From Actinacidiphila rubida (GTDB lineage Bacteria > Actinomycetota > Actinomycetes > Streptomycetales > Streptomycetaceae), in NCBI RefSeq assembly GCF_900110255.1, contig NZ_FODD01000043.1:1-64000 (forward strand): DNA of 64,000 nucleotides. The letters run 5' to 3'. The notes under the pieces were generated by a model. It was not told the DNA's origin and made no database searches. It saw only the letters and a program-made list of their open reading frames with translations. Each line of letters opens with the position of its first letter. Within the stretch, counting starts at the first letter, position 1. Shown here piece by piece: positions 23,042 to 32,614 of the stretch. The position numbers and the translations under genes were made by a program.

Positions 23042-26000
23042 TCAGCCGGTCGCCCGAGCGGCGCCCGGCTTCGGGGTGCTGCCGTGCCGCGCGGTAACCG
23101 CAGTGAGGCCCACCGGGACCGGGCGGTTGAGGTAGGGCGTGTCGGTGATCAGGGCCAGGGACGCTGCGTAGGCGCCCGGTGCGGGGAGGGCGCCGGTGTC
23201 GGCGGTGACCCGCACCCGGACCGACTGGCCGGGCGCCAGCGTCACCGTCGTCCTGTTCTCCGACAGCCAGCTCACATCGTCCCCGCCGCACTGGTCGAAG
23301 CCGGTCAGGGTTGTGAAGCCGGTGGTGCCGGACGCGGGGAAGCCGTACACCGAACCGCCCACCAGGGACAGCCCGCAGCCGGTGCCGCGACCGGCGCCGT
23401 AGGCGGCCAGGGGAGCGTCGGGCAGGGGGGTCCAGACGTCGGCCACCGGGTCGTATTGCACGGTGCGACCGGTCTGGCCGCCCACGCCGCCGGCCACCTG
23501 CAGCTCGCCGTTGGCGGAGCTGTACGAACCCAGGTAGCTCGTGGACGGCATGTCGGCGGCTCGCGTCCAGGCGTTGGCGTCCGGGCGGTACAGGTAGGTG
23601 TCGGCCAACGTGTCGAACGCGAAGCCGTGCGACGTCTCACCGCCGGCGCACACGATGCCGTCGACGCCGCCGCCGCAGCCGCCCGAGTCCACCGGGACCG
23701 GGTAGTCGGCGACCCGGGTCCAGGCGTTGGCGGCCGGGTCGTACCGGTAGGCCGCCGCCGAGTCCCCGGAGGCGGTCTGGCCGCCGATGACGTACAACTG
23801 GCCGCCGAACACGGCCGCGTCGGCGAAGGACACGGCCTTCGGCAGGTCCGCGGCCCGCGTCCAGGTGTCGCTGTCCGGGTGGTACGCGTAGGTGGTCGCT
23901 TCGAACGCGCCGATCCGGCCGCCCGGGTAGTCCATGCCCCCCACGACGTACAGCGTGCCGTTCACGAACGCGCCGGTGGCGCCCGTCCGCAGCTGCGGAA
24001 GGTCGGCGAACTGCTGCCAGGAGCCGACCGAAGGGTCGTAGACGTAGTTGTGCTTGACGAGCCCCGCCTGTCCGAGCATGCCGACGAACAAGGTCGACGC
24101 GCCACCGACCGAGTACGTCCTGCCCTCGTACGAGCCCACGACGCTGTTGACGACCGGTTCGGGATAGGCGGGCAGGCTCTGCCAGGAACTGGCGCCGGCC
24201 GCCGTGCCCGTGGCCGGCGTGGTGGTCGCGCGAGCGGCGACCTTCTGCTCGCCGACGGTCACCTTGAGGGGCGCGGTCCCGGTGTTGGTGAGGGCGACGT
24301 CCTGGCTCGCCCTGCCGCCGAGCGCGCTCTTCAGCGTCACCTCGGCGGGCGTGACCGTCAGCCGTCCCGCGCGCAGGACGGGGCTGTAGGTGTGCACCGC
24401 GGCGGAGGCGGTGACGGCCGTTCGCACGGTCGCGTACCGCGGCGCCGCAGTGGTGAGGGAGTTCGGCCCGGGCTTCGGGGAGTACAGCCAGTAGAAGCCG
24501 CCCGGCAGGTGCGCGTCGTCGGCGTCGGTCACGCTGACCGTGGTGGCGTAGACGTCCGTGACGGGAGCGGAGGTGTCCGTGACGGTGGCGCCGTCGAGCG
24601 GCCGGTGGGTGTTGGCGTCGCCGACCGCGCCCATGACCAGGCCGCCGCCGAGAGCCTGGCACTGGCCCACGGACACGTTCGACAGCTGGACGTACGTGTC
24701 GCCCTGGCCCGCGACGTGGAAGCGGACCTGGACGGCGCGGTGGCCGAGGGCCTGCGTGAGCGGCACGTCGACGGGGCCGGCCACGGCGGTCGCCGCGTCA
24801 GCCCGGTACACCTGCTGCCACGTCCGGCCGCCGTCGGTGGTGACGGAGGCGTCGGCCTCGGAGCCGGCGGCGAGCACGGCCGCGGCGTCGAACCTCAGAT
24901 CGGCGCTGCGGTGGCCGGTCAGGTCGAACACCGGCGAGGTGAGGCTGGTGTCCGCGGCCTGGCCGACGCTCTGCGGGTCGACGGCCGCGAAGCCGCCCGT
25001 CGCGCCGGTGAGGTTCCCGCGGCCCGCCGGGTCGTCGAACCGCCAGCCCGTGTCCGGTGTGCCCGCGGTAGTGACGGTCCAGCCGTACTTCGGCGCGGTG
25101 GTCCAGCCGGTGAAGTCGGCCTGCGCGGAGTAACCGTACCCGGGCGCGGTGCACAGGGCCGTGTCCGGCGCGACGGAGACGTCGCGATGGAGGTCGTGCG
25201 TTCCGAGCGTGAACGTCGTGGCGTGCGGAGCGTACCCGGGGTAGAGAGGTGTGACGTCCATGGTGTACTCGGCGCGCTCGGGGAGCGGCAGTGTGTAGGC
25301 GCCGGTCCTGGGGTCGGTGTAGACCGGCCTGTGCGGGTCGCCGGGGACGGTGATCTTGGCGTAGAGCGGCCACCTGTGGCCGGAGTCGGTGACCTTGCCC
25401 GAGACCGTGTGCTCGGGTGTCTTCGTGAGCGCCACGTCGGTGGTGGTGTTCCGGCCGGCGGTCACCATGAGACCGTCAGCGTCGCCCTTTCCATAGCCGA
25501 ACACCGAGACCGACAGGTCGTATGTGCCGGCGGACACACTGGCCTGGTACCTGCCCGCGCTGTCCGTGACCGCGCGGAACGTGAGGTCGCCGGTGGCGTC
25601 CGCGAGGACCACGGGGGCGCCTGCCATCGGTGCGCCACTGGTCCGGTCGGTGACCTTGCCGCTGACGGTTCCCTGCGCGCCGACGGCCAGTGCGGTGACA
25701 CCGTTCGGCGTGCCGAGGCCGGTGGGTCCGTCCCAGCCGGGTCCGGCGGTGCACAGCACGTCTCCGCAGGCGCCGTTGGAGCCCGCGGTGACGTCGAACA
25801 GGTCGCCGGCGGCGTGGATGTAGGGGTAGGTCGCCGGGTAGGTGCCCGCGGCGGGTGTGCCGGCCAGCGCGTACATCGCCGCGATCAGCGGCGAGGCCAG
25901 GCTGGTGCCGCCGGCCTGGACCCAGCCGCCGTTGAGGGAGTTGTACACGGCCAGCCCGGTGTGCGGGTCGGCGTCCGCGGAGATGTCGGCCGTCGCCTTG

Positions 26001-26971
26001 TTCGCGCAGTGGGTCGCCAGGACGCTCTGGTAGACGGACGGGGGTTCGAAGGAGGAGCAGCCGCTGCCGGCGTCGGACCAGGCGCTCTCGGTCCAGCCGC
26101 GCGAGGTGCCGGGGGCGGCGGTCAGCGTCGTGCCGCCGACCGCGGTGACGTGGGGGTTGGAGGACGGCCACTCGATCGCGTTGCCGACGTCGCCGGTCGA
26201 AGCGGTGATCACCACGCCCGGGTGGTCGTAGTCGGCGTCGTTCACCTTCCCGGCCGCGCGCGCGTCCACTGCGCCGTACGAGTTGGACACGAACGTCGCG
26301 CCGAGTTCCACCGCGGTGTCCACGGCGGCGCCCAGGTCGCGCGTGGAGTCGGAGTCCGCCTCGACGAGCAGGATGTGGCACGCGGGGCAGGCAGACGAGA
26401 CCGCGTCCACGTCGAGCGCGGTCTCCAGGGCCCAGCCGGCGTCGTCCGCGGGGTAGCCGTCGCCGCCGCGCTGGTCCACCTTGCGGAAGCAGCCGTTCTC
26501 GGTGGTGCAGGGGCCGAGCCCGTACTGGTTGCGGAACGTGCCGAGGTCGTCCTCGGCGGCGGCGTACCCGAAGGCGTCCACGACAGCGACGGTCTGCCCC
26601 TGGCCGGTGGCCGGCAGACGGTAGGCCGACCGGATGTCGGCGGGAGTCAGCGCGGCGCTCGGCGGGCCGTCCTGCCCGGACATCCGGCGGTCGTCGGAGG
26701 TCCGCACCCAGGCGAAGCAGCTCGCTCTGCCCTGCTTCGGGGTCGCCGTGAAGCAGCCGGCGGGCTTGTCGTCGCCGTCGCGCGGCGCGGGCTTAGCCGG
26801 TGCGGCGGCCGGGTGAATCTGCGGGGCGGGCGTCGCCGCGGGCTGGTGAGCGACGGTCTGCGGGGTCCGCGCCGCCGCGGCGGCCGCGGGGGTCTGGGCG
26901 GCGGCGAAGGCGGCCAGACAGGCGGATATGAGCATGGTCAGGAGGGCGCGCAGGCGCCCGTGTCTCATCAT
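23042..26971 (-). CDS. Secreted S53 (sedolisin) protease with C-terminal kelch repeats, copy A
   Basis: About 1309 residues from the ATG pair at 26966-26971. Signal peptide to about residue 35, then a short pro-region. The S53 domain has Glu183 and Asp187 (WALETALDVDA), oxyanion Asp261 (TASTGD) and nucleophile Ser357 (AGGTSLASPL). It ends with the Ca-site block CTAGPGWDGPTGLGTPNG. The usual large S53 propeptide is reduced. After it come two carboxypeptidase-regulatory/CNA-B-like repeats (GKVTDRTSG..., GKVTDSGHR...), a beta-sandwich with FTGWTT..GW..T, and four to five kelch repeats (LYVVGG, LYVIGG with YDP....W blades). The same architecture is found at 33763-37761. It is expected to be an extracellular endopeptidase active at low pH. 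Confidence 0.9.
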   Translation of the reverse strand: MMRHGRLRALLTMLISACLAAFAAAQTPAAAAAARTPQTVAHQPAATPAPQIHPAAAPAKPAPRDGDDKPAGCFTATPKQGRASCFAWVRTSDDRRMSGQDGPPSAALTPADIRSAYRLPATGQGQTVAVVDAFGYAAAEDDLGTFRNQYGLGPCTTENGCFRKVDQRGGDGYPADDAGWALETALDVDAVSSACPACHILLVEADSDSTRDLGAAVDTAVELGATFVSNSYGAVDARAAGKVNDADYDHPGVVITASTGDVGNAIEWPSSNPHVTAVGGTTLTAAPGTSRGWTESAWSDAGSGCSSFEPPSVYQSVLATHCANKATADISADADPHTGLAVYNSLNGGWVQAGGTSLASPLIAAMYALAGTPAAGTYPATYPYIHAAGDLFDVTAGSNGACGDVLCTAGPGWDGPTGLGTPNGVTALAVGAQGTVSGKVTDRTSGAPMAGAPVVLADATGDLTFRAVTDSAGRYQASVSAGTYDLSVSVFGYGKGDADGLMVTAGRNTTTDVALTKTPEHTVSGKVTDSGHRWPLYAKITVPGDPHRPVYTDPRTGAYTLPLPERAEYTMDVTPLYPGYAPHATTFTLGTHDLHRDVSVAPDTALCTAPGYGYSAQADFTGWTTAPKYGWTVTTAGTPDTGWRFDDPAGRGNLTGATGGFAAVDPQSVGQAADTSLTSPVFDLTGHRSADLRFDAAAVLAAGSEADASVTTDGGRTWQQVYRADAATAVAGPVDVPLTQALGHRAVQVRFHVAGQGDTYVQLSNVSVGQCQALGGGLVMGAVGDANTHRPLDGATVTDTSAPVTDVYATTVSVTDADDAHLPGGFYWLYSPKPGPNSLTTAAPRYATVRTAVTASAAVHTYSPVLRAGRLTVTPAEVTLKSALGGRASQDVALTNTGTAPLKVTVGEQKVAARATTTPATGTAAGASSWQSLPAYPEPVVNSVVGSYEGRTYSVGGASTLFVGMLGQAGLVKHNYVYDPSVGSWQQFADLPQLRTGATGAFVNGTLYVVGGMDYPGGRIGAFEATTYAYHPDSDTWTRAADLPKAVSFADAAVFGGQLYVIGGQTASGDSAAAYRYDPAANAWTRVADYPVPVDSGGCGGGVDGIVCAGGETSHGFAFDTLADTYLYRPDANAWTRAADMPSTSYLGSYSSANGELQVAGGVGGQTGRTVQYDPVADVWTPLPDAPLAAYGAGRGTGCGLSLVGGSVYGFPASGTTGFTTLTGFDQCGGDDVSWLSENRTTVTLAPGQSVRVRVTADTGALPAPGAYAASLALITDTPYLNRPVPVGLTAVTARHGSTPKPGAARATG

Positions 26972-27351
26972 GAACTGGCCAATCCTCGGGTCGGGACGGG
27001 GCAAGGGAGCCTGTGTCGGATGAGTATGGACGGGTGAACGAGCCCCGACGATTGGGCAACTGACCTAATAAATCGAGCTACGCGGCTCCGGAGGCGTCGT
27101 TGGCACACCGGAATCCGAGGTAACCGATGGGAGTCTCCAGCCGGCCAGGCCGCCGAGAACCCGGCGTGGACAACGGCGCGGGAGGCACCCCAACAGCGCC
27201 CGAGGATCTCCGCTCCTAGCCCCACCGCCCGGTGTGCCGGCGCCTCCGCCTGGACAGTGGTCGTAGCCGGCCCGGCTCCCGCCTCGGATACCGTGTTCCT
27301 CTACGGGGTGCCATGACGGATGTGACGCCCCCCACCGGAGGTAGTCAGCGT
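26972..27351. other. Divergent intergenic region upstream of protease copy A
   Basis: About 380 bases holding the start regions of the protease gene (-) and a small gene (+). I see a short AT-rich patch at 27064-27076 (cctaataaatcga) that could include a promoter, but no clear -35/-10 pair or repeat. Confidence 0.35.
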
Positions 27352-27741
27352 ATGAGTTCAAAGCGAAGCAAGAATCCAGCCCTGCCTGTACTCGACGACG
27401 CATTCCGACTCGCGTCGGTCAAGGACGCCGAAGAGTCCACCCGTGACTTGGCCGCGCGGCTGGCCACCGCCGAACTGCGCCGCGTTTCCCACCCGGGCCG
27501 GGTCACCTGGGAGCCCACCGATCAGGCCGAGCCCGTACCGGTCCCGCCGACTGTGGTCGACGGTGACGGGGACCTATGGCTGCGGGACCGGGGCACTGGC
27601 ACCTGGACCATGCCCGAGTTCAACCCGAAGGAGTTCCCGGCCCGCTGTGGCGAGGTTCTGACGTGGAACGAGCTCGCCGGCGAGTTCGGCCCGCTCACCG
27701 CACTGGCCGACGACCGCCGCATCGGCGGCGGCCGGCGCTGA
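27352..27741 (+). CDS. Conserved-looking small protein of unknown function
   Basis: 129 residues from ATG 27352, chosen because GGAGG lies 10 bases upstream; the frame is open earlier, with another ATG at 27313. The N-terminus is basic (MSSKRSKNPALPVL), followed by a helix (DAEESTRDLAARLATAELRR) and a tryptophan-bearing beta region (RVTWEPTDQ, DLWLRDRGTGTWTMPEF). No signal peptide or membrane span. I do not recognise the family. The frame just past its stop (27740-27909) also looks coding in another register (AAFWDDRAPE ... SWELQLAAEL), so a downstream gene fragment may follow. Confidence 0.5.
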   Translation: MSSKRSKNPALPVLDDAFRLASVKDAEESTRDLAARLATAELRRVSHPGRVTWEPTDQAEPVPVPPTVVDGDGDLWLRDRGTGTWTMPEFNPKEFPARCGEVLTWNELAGEFGPLTALADDRRIGGGRR

Positions 27742-27909
27742 CCGCGCAGCCTTCTGGGATGACCGCGCCCCTGAAGCGCCCGTCACGGGTAGCTGGGAGC
27801 TCCAGCTTGCCGCCGAGCTCGACGACGGCGGCGAGCAGGTGAGCGTAGGGGTCGGTGCCGCGGCCCTGCTGGAGGACTCCTGCCGCCGCACCCTGCGTGA
27901 GCCGCTGGT

Positions 27910-28944
27910 TCACGCCGGCCGCGAACCGAGCCAGCCGCGTTCCGCCGCGAGGAGCGCCATCTGGAAGCGCGTTCTCACCCCGAGAGTGCTGCCCGCTTCG
28001 CTGATGTGCTTCTGCACGGTACGGCGGCTGACATTGAGCACTCGGGCGATGGAGTCGTCCTTCATCCCGGTCGCCATGAGGCGGAGGATCTCCCGGGTCC
28101 GTTCGTCGATCTGCTCGACCTCGTACGGTGGGTGGGGGAACGGCCAGTCTCCGCGGCTCTCCAGCGAGGCCGGCGCCGCGCGTTCCCAGATGTTCTCGAA
28201 CAGAGCGGCGACCGCGTCGATGAGAGCGGGGGAGTGGACCAGCAGCGATCCGGCCGACGGCCGGTCACCGTGCAGGGGCAGCAGGGCCGCGGTCCGGTCG
28301 AAGACGACCAGCTTGAGGGGAAGCGGTGTGCTCAGCCGGAATTCACCGCCGATGGCGGTGCCTCGCAGTGCCGTCTCCAGCGACACGGCGTCGGTGAAGC
28401 CGTCGGTGTCGTAGACCGACCTCAGCCGCACCCCCGGCTGGACGGCGGGCTGTGCGGAGCCGGTGTCGCCCGAGGCCCGTGCGGTCCCGGACCCCGACAC
28501 GTAGGGCGGCTTGGACAGGTGGAGCACTTCGCGGGTGCTGCCCTTGAGGAGGTAGGCGTAGCGCGCGGAGACCTCTTCCTGGTGTTCCATGACCTCGATC
28601 AGCTGGGCGGACCGGCGCAGGGACACGGACTGGTAGATCTCGTTCAGCTGCTCCATGTACAGCTCGGCCTGGGCCAGCTCGCGGCGCTTGCGGGCCAGCA
28701 GCTGGCCCAGGGACGAGCGTGGCGGACCGGCCGTCCACCGGGGCGGCCGGTCGTCCGTCCGGACGGCGAGCAGCGCGTCCTCCAGGCTGCGCAGGGCCCG
28801 CTGGGTCGCTTCTGACGACGCGCCGACCGCTGTGGACACGGTGCGGGAATCGGCGGAGGGGTGACTGAGCAGGTATTCGAGGACCTGGCTGCTGCAGGCG
28901 TCCAGGCCGGTGCCCGCCCACGGTCCGTCCGACGTGCCGTCCAT
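27910..28944 (-). CDS. TrmB/LuxR-type transcriptional regulator, copy 1
   Basis: A 344-residue protein. The N-terminal winged-helix-like region (SSQVLEYLLSHPSADSRTVS ... ATQRALRSLEDALL) resembles a TrmB-type domain. A long helical linker (LLARKRRELAQAELYMEQL) and a central sensor region (RSVYDTDGF, LPLKLVVFDRTAALLPL) follow. The C-terminus is a LuxR helix-turn-helix: REILRLMATGMKDDSIARVL NVSRRTVQKHI. There is no receiver or ATPase domain. It shares order and motifs with the 32615-33589 product. It lies between two secreted-protease genes, which it may control; this is inference from position. Confidence 0.8.
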   Translation of the reverse strand: MDGTSDGPWAGTGLDACSSQVLEYLLSHPSADSRTVSTAVGASSEATQRALRSLEDALLAVRTDDRPPRWTAGPPRSSLGQLLARKRRELAQAELYMEQLNEIYQSVSLRRSAQLIEVMEHQEEVSARYAYLLKGSTREVLHLSKPPYVSGSGTARASGDTGSAQPAVQPGVRLRSVYDTDGFTDAVSLETALRGTAIGGEFRLSTPLPLKLVVFDRTAALLPLHGDRPSAGSLLVHSPALIDAVAALFENIWERAAPASLESRGDWPFPHPPYEVEQIDERTREILRLMATGMKDDSIARVLNVSRRTVQKHISEAGSTLGVRTRFQMALLAAERGWLGSRPA

Positions 28945-29250
28945 CCAGCCTGACGCTCCTGCCCTCGCGGCCGCATCGGCCTTGATCGTACGTCTGCGCT
29001 GTCAGTCGCGGGCGGCAGCGGATGTGCGGACCTGCGCGACTCCGTGACCTCCGGATCTTTGCGGAGCGCGGCCTGGCCCGTCAAGGTCGGCCGGGCCGTG
29101 CCGCCGGTCCCGCGGACGCGGCGGGACGGCAAGGCCGAACTGCGGCGATCCCTTCAGCGGATCGTCGGTCCTCCCTTGGAGCGCGGCCGTGAGGAATTCC
29201 CGCCCAGTCCTCACCGCCCTGACAGGGGACTCACATCTTGGAATAGATCA
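28945..29250. other. Intergenic region upstream of regulator copy 1
   Basis: About 300 bases between the regulator start and the protease terminator. No gene is supported; the open frames here are antisense shadows. Confidence 0.4.
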
Positions 29251-29256
29251 CCAAGG

Positions 29257-29296
29257 CGGTCGGCCCCCCTCGCGCAGGCGCGAAGGGGGCCGACCG
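29257..29296 (-). terminator. Terminator of the M4 protease gene
   Basis: The arms cggtcggccccc (29257-29268) and gggggccgaccg (29285-29296) pair, with an inner tcgcg/cgcga extension around the loop. It lies 14 bases past the stop of the minus-strand protease. Confidence 0.8.
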
Positions 29297-29310
29297 TGGG
29301 TGCGGAGCGC

Positions 29311-32247
29311 TCAGACGCAGGTGCCCGCCGGCCCGTTCTTGACCACCAGGTCGGTGTCCGTGGTGCTGGTGTCCATCCACAGGACCCGGCTGCCGGTGTC
29401 GGCTGCGGCGTTGCTCTGCTGGCCGACGCTGCAGGAGACCCGGCCCAGCGGTGCCCCCTGGGGCGTGAACTGGTACAGCTTGGCCAGGTAGTCGTTGTAG
29501 TTGTCGAAGACCTGGGTGTAGGACGGGTACACGGTCAGTGTGATCGCGCTGTCGGTGGCGGCGAGACCCCAGGCGCGGACGGGGTTCTCGCCGTCCTCCG
29601 CGATGACGTCGGTGACGTGGGATCCGTCGGGGTCCGCCCGGCGCAGGGTGGTGAAGTCGTCGTCGGCGTAGTTCGTGTCGATGAGCCAGTACACCGAGGA
29701 CGCGGTCATCACCGGCGGGCTGATCCACTCCGGCTCGGACGGCGCGCCCAGGTCCTTGGTCGTTCCCGCCGCGAGGTCGTAGACCTCGACGACGGAGCCG
29801 TACTGACCGTCGAAGAGGCCTTCGTGGACGTAGGCGATGCGCCCGTTCTTCACGGACGGCATGACCGCCTCGTTGTAGTCGCGGCCGAGCGGGACGGTCT
29901 GCGGGGTGGTGCCGCCGCCCTTCAGGTAGAGGACGTGCTGGAGCCCGGTCTGCTCGTCCTGCTGGGACCACGCGACCGTGTCACCGTCGACGCTCAGCCC
30001 GCTGATCGAGCGGCCGGTGCTGTAGAGCGTCGTCGGCGCCCCACCGGCGACCGGTGCGGAGAGGATGTCGTAGGTGTGCGTGTACGGGTCGTCCGGCGAC
30101 GGGGTGCCGACGGCCACCCACACCACGCGCTTGCCGTCGGTGACCGAACTGAGGTGCGTCCTGTCGTCGTTCGGGGAGACCTGCCGGGGCTTGCCCTTGC
30201 CGTCGACGCGGCCGACCCACACGGAGTACGGGGCGGTGCTGTCGGGGCTGGACTTGGGAACAGCCCACCAACCGCCGCCGACGCTGGGGGCGTTGCTCGT
30301 CCCGACGTACTGCGGGAGGGTGCCCAGCCGGCCGAGGAGCACCTTGCTGTCAAGGCCGAGGCTCTTCTCCCAGCCCGGGACGATGCCGTGGGCCGCGAAG
30401 GCGTCCTTCACCGTGGTCATCTGCCGGCCGTGCACGCCGAGCGACTTCGCCGCCGCGATGACCGCGTCCCGGCCGTCCTCGAAGCCGTCCAGGGGGGTCA
30501 GGTAGGAGGTCAGCGCACGGTAGACGATCCGGTCGGACAGCGTGCCGCCGAGGCTCTCACGGATGTCCCACAACGCCCCGCTGAAGATGGTGGAGTTGAG
30601 GTGCACGCCGCCGTTGTCGTACGACGACCCGAGCGGCATGCCCGCGAAACTCTTCGTCGTGGCACCGTCGTTCAGGTCCCGGAAGGCGCAGTCCTCGGGT
30701 GCCAGGGTGCGGCACAGGTCGCCGCCGATGAGGCCGGCGTCCGGATCGCTCATCGGGGTGTGGTTGGCGGTGATGTCGATGACATTGCCGAAGTAGTCGG
30801 CCAGGGCCTCGTTCATGGCGCCCGACTGGCCCGAGTAGACGAGGTTCGCGGTGTGCTCGACCACGCCGTGGGTCATCTCGTGGCCCACCACGTCGAGGTC
30901 GGAGGCCAGCGAGCGGTACTCGGCGTCGCCGGTGCCGTACACCATCTTGGTATGGTCCCAGAAGGCGTTGACGAAGGGGTTGCCGTAGTCGGTCACGCCC
31001 ACCAGGGAGTTGATCGCCATGCCCTGGCCGTCGAGGCTGTTGCGGTGGAAGGTGTCACGGTAGAAGTCGTAGACCTTCCCGGCCGCCCAGTGTGCGTCGA
31101 CCGCGCCGACCTCGGTCAGCTCCGGGTCGATCTGGGGGGTGGGCGAGGTGAACGGCACCACGCCGTCCGGCCAGACGCCCGAGACATCCTGATACCACAG
31201 GCTGGAGGCGTCCCAGGTCTGGATGACGTTGTGCTGCTCGGTGTCGGCCATGTGCGCGGTGTCGCGCAGCAGGTAGGCGCCGGTGGCGGCGTCCTTGGTC
31301 AGGTACAGCGGCACGGTGGAGCCGTTGAGCAGGGTGCCGCTCCCGGTGACGCTCGCCGATCCGGAGGCCGGCGCAGAGGCGGTCAGGGCGCCGGCCCGGG
31401 AGATCGCGTTGGACGTGGACCGGCCGGCCTGGCCGGGCTTCGCCGCCGTGCCGCGCGGGCGGGCGGCGGCACCCGGGGCCTGGCCCGGCGCGGCGAAAGT
31501 GGCCAGCCCGCCCGATTCGAACAGCGCAAGGCCGGTGGCGGCGTCGACGTACACCTCCTGCACCACCGGCGTGCCGGTGACGGGGTCGGAGCCGCTCACG
31601 GTGACATGGCGGGCCAGGACGCCCTTGCCCGCGGGCAGGACGGCCAGCCCGTGGTCGACGCCGGAGAAGGCGCCGGCGCTCTTCGCGTGGCTGGGGACGT
31701 AGCCGCCCCTGGCGAGCCCGTTCCGCACGTACTGCACCGCGCTGTCGACGGCGGTCGCGGCGGGGAGGGTCGCCTTGCCGGTGTCGACGTCGAGGTCGGT
31801 GAAGTAGGCGCCGGACGTGCCGGTGACGGTGCGCCTGCCGTCCTTGTGGCTCATGCGCACCACGTACTGCCCGCCCAGGACCGGCAGCCCGTGGTACTTC
31901 TGGTCGAGCCGCACCGTCTCGGTGCCGTCGGGGTCCGCGGTCACGGTGTCCGTGGCCAGGTCCCGGTCGGGGTGGGCGATGTGGTAGCGGTCCTGGTGGT
32001 CCGCCAGGTGGGTGCGGGCCGCGGTCGCGGCCGGCACGGAGGCGGCCACTGCGTCGGACAGCCCGTCCACCAGGGTGGGAGCCTCGGTCGCGGGTTTCGC
32101 GGCGCCACTTCCCGGCGCGTTCGCCGACCCGGCCGCCAGCGCGGGAGTGGCCACGCCGAGGGCCAGGGCGGCCGTGACGGCGAGCAGGGCAACGGGTCCT
32201 GCGTGGCCGGGTCCACGAACTGGTCGATGACGTATGGGTGATGACAT
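29311..32247 (-). CDS. Secreted thermolysin-like (M4) metalloprotease with C-terminal propeller-like domain
   Basis: 978 residues from ATG 32245-32247, with GGAGG 9 bases upstream. Signal peptide to about residue 39 (ATPALA-AG), FTP/PepSY-type propeptide to ~310, then the M4 catalytic domain: HEMTH (His456, Glu457, His460), the third zinc ligand Glu480 in MNEALADYFGN, and His549 in NGGVHLNSTIF. From about 640 on there are repeated beta blades (WWAVPKSSPDSTAPYSVWVG, VVWVAVGTPS, VYWLIDTNYADDD) like a TolB-type propeller, not usual in M4 enzymes. The protein is about twice the length of a typical thermolysin precursor. It lies between the two TrmB/LuxR-type regulators. Confidence 0.92.
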   Translation of the reverse strand: MSSPIRHRPVRGPGHAGPVALLAVTAALALGVATPALAAGSANAPGSGAAKPATEAPTLVDGLSDAVAASVPAATAARTHLADHQDRYHIAHPDRDLATDTVTADPDGTETVRLDQKYHGLPVLGGQYVVRMSHKDGRRTVTGTSGAYFTDLDVDTGKATLPAATAVDSAVQYVRNGLARGGYVPSHAKSAGAFSGVDHGLAVLPAGKGVLARHVTVSGSDPVTGTPVVQEVYVDAATGLALFESGGLATFAAPGQAPGAAARPRGTAAKPGQAGRSTSNAISRAGALTASAPASGSASVTGSGTLLNGSTVPLYLTKDAATGAYLLRDTAHMADTEQHNVIQTWDASSLWYQDVSGVWPDGVVPFTSPTPQIDPELTEVGAVDAHWAAGKVYDFYRDTFHRNSLDGQGMAINSLVGVTDYGNPFVNAFWDHTKMVYGTGDAEYRSLASDLDVVGHEMTHGVVEHTANLVYSGQSGAMNEALADYFGNVIDITANHTPMSDPDAGLIGGDLCRTLAPEDCAFRDLNDGATTKSFAGMPLGSSYDNGGVHLNSTIFSGALWDIRESLGGTLSDRIVYRALTSYLTPLDGFEDGRDAVIAAAKSLGVHGRQMTTVKDAFAAHGIVPGWEKSLGLDSKVLLGRLGTLPQYVGTSNAPSVGGGWWAVPKSSPDSTAPYSVWVGRVDGKGKPRQVSPNDDRTHLSSVTDGKRVVWVAVGTPSPDDPYTHTYDILSAPVAGGAPTTLYSTGRSISGLSVDGDTVAWSQQDEQTGLQHVLYLKGGGTTPQTVPLGRDYNEAVMPSVKNGRIAYVHEGLFDGQYGSVVEVYDLAAGTTKDLGAPSEPEWISPPVMTASSVYWLIDTNYADDDFTTLRRADPDGSHVTDVIAEDGENPVRAWGLAATDSAITLTVYPSYTQVFDNYNDYLAKLYQFTPQGAPLGRVSCSVGQQSNAAADTGSRVLWMDTSTTDTDLVVKNGPAGTCV

Positions 32248-32614
32248 GGGCAAGTGCCTCCGACGGCCCTGCGCAGCGCGGGGCCCGGTAGTGGGACATC
32301 AACTCTGCGGCGCACCAGCGCGCCCGCGGCTCGCCTCGACCTTCGCCGTCGCGCCCCCGCTCCACAAGGAGAAGTCCGGGGGGAGTACGCGAAGTTGCGC
32401 AAGTGCGAACCTCAACCGCCTGACGGCGGTTGACGGGGCATTCACCTGACTGCAATTCAGAAGAACCGGGACCAGCCCCCTGAGCCGCCTCTTCCAGGCC
32501 ACCCACGAGCGGCACCGACGGCACCGGGCGGTTCCACCTGGCCCGGTACCGGGCTGCCGCCGACCAGATCACCACCGGGTCCGGTGCGGAGCGCGGCAAC
32601 GTGACGATTCGTGG
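32248..32614. other. Intergenic region between M4 protease and regulator copy 2
   Basis: Upstream region of the M4 protease. It contains one stretch of lower GC (32380-32420) that may be the promoter region. No gene or clear hairpin is seen. Confidence 0.35.

Noticed and set aside
23084-27037. 1317-codon plus-strand frame opposite protease copy A
   Set aside because: Antisense noise; the S53 catalytic residues are on the minus strand.
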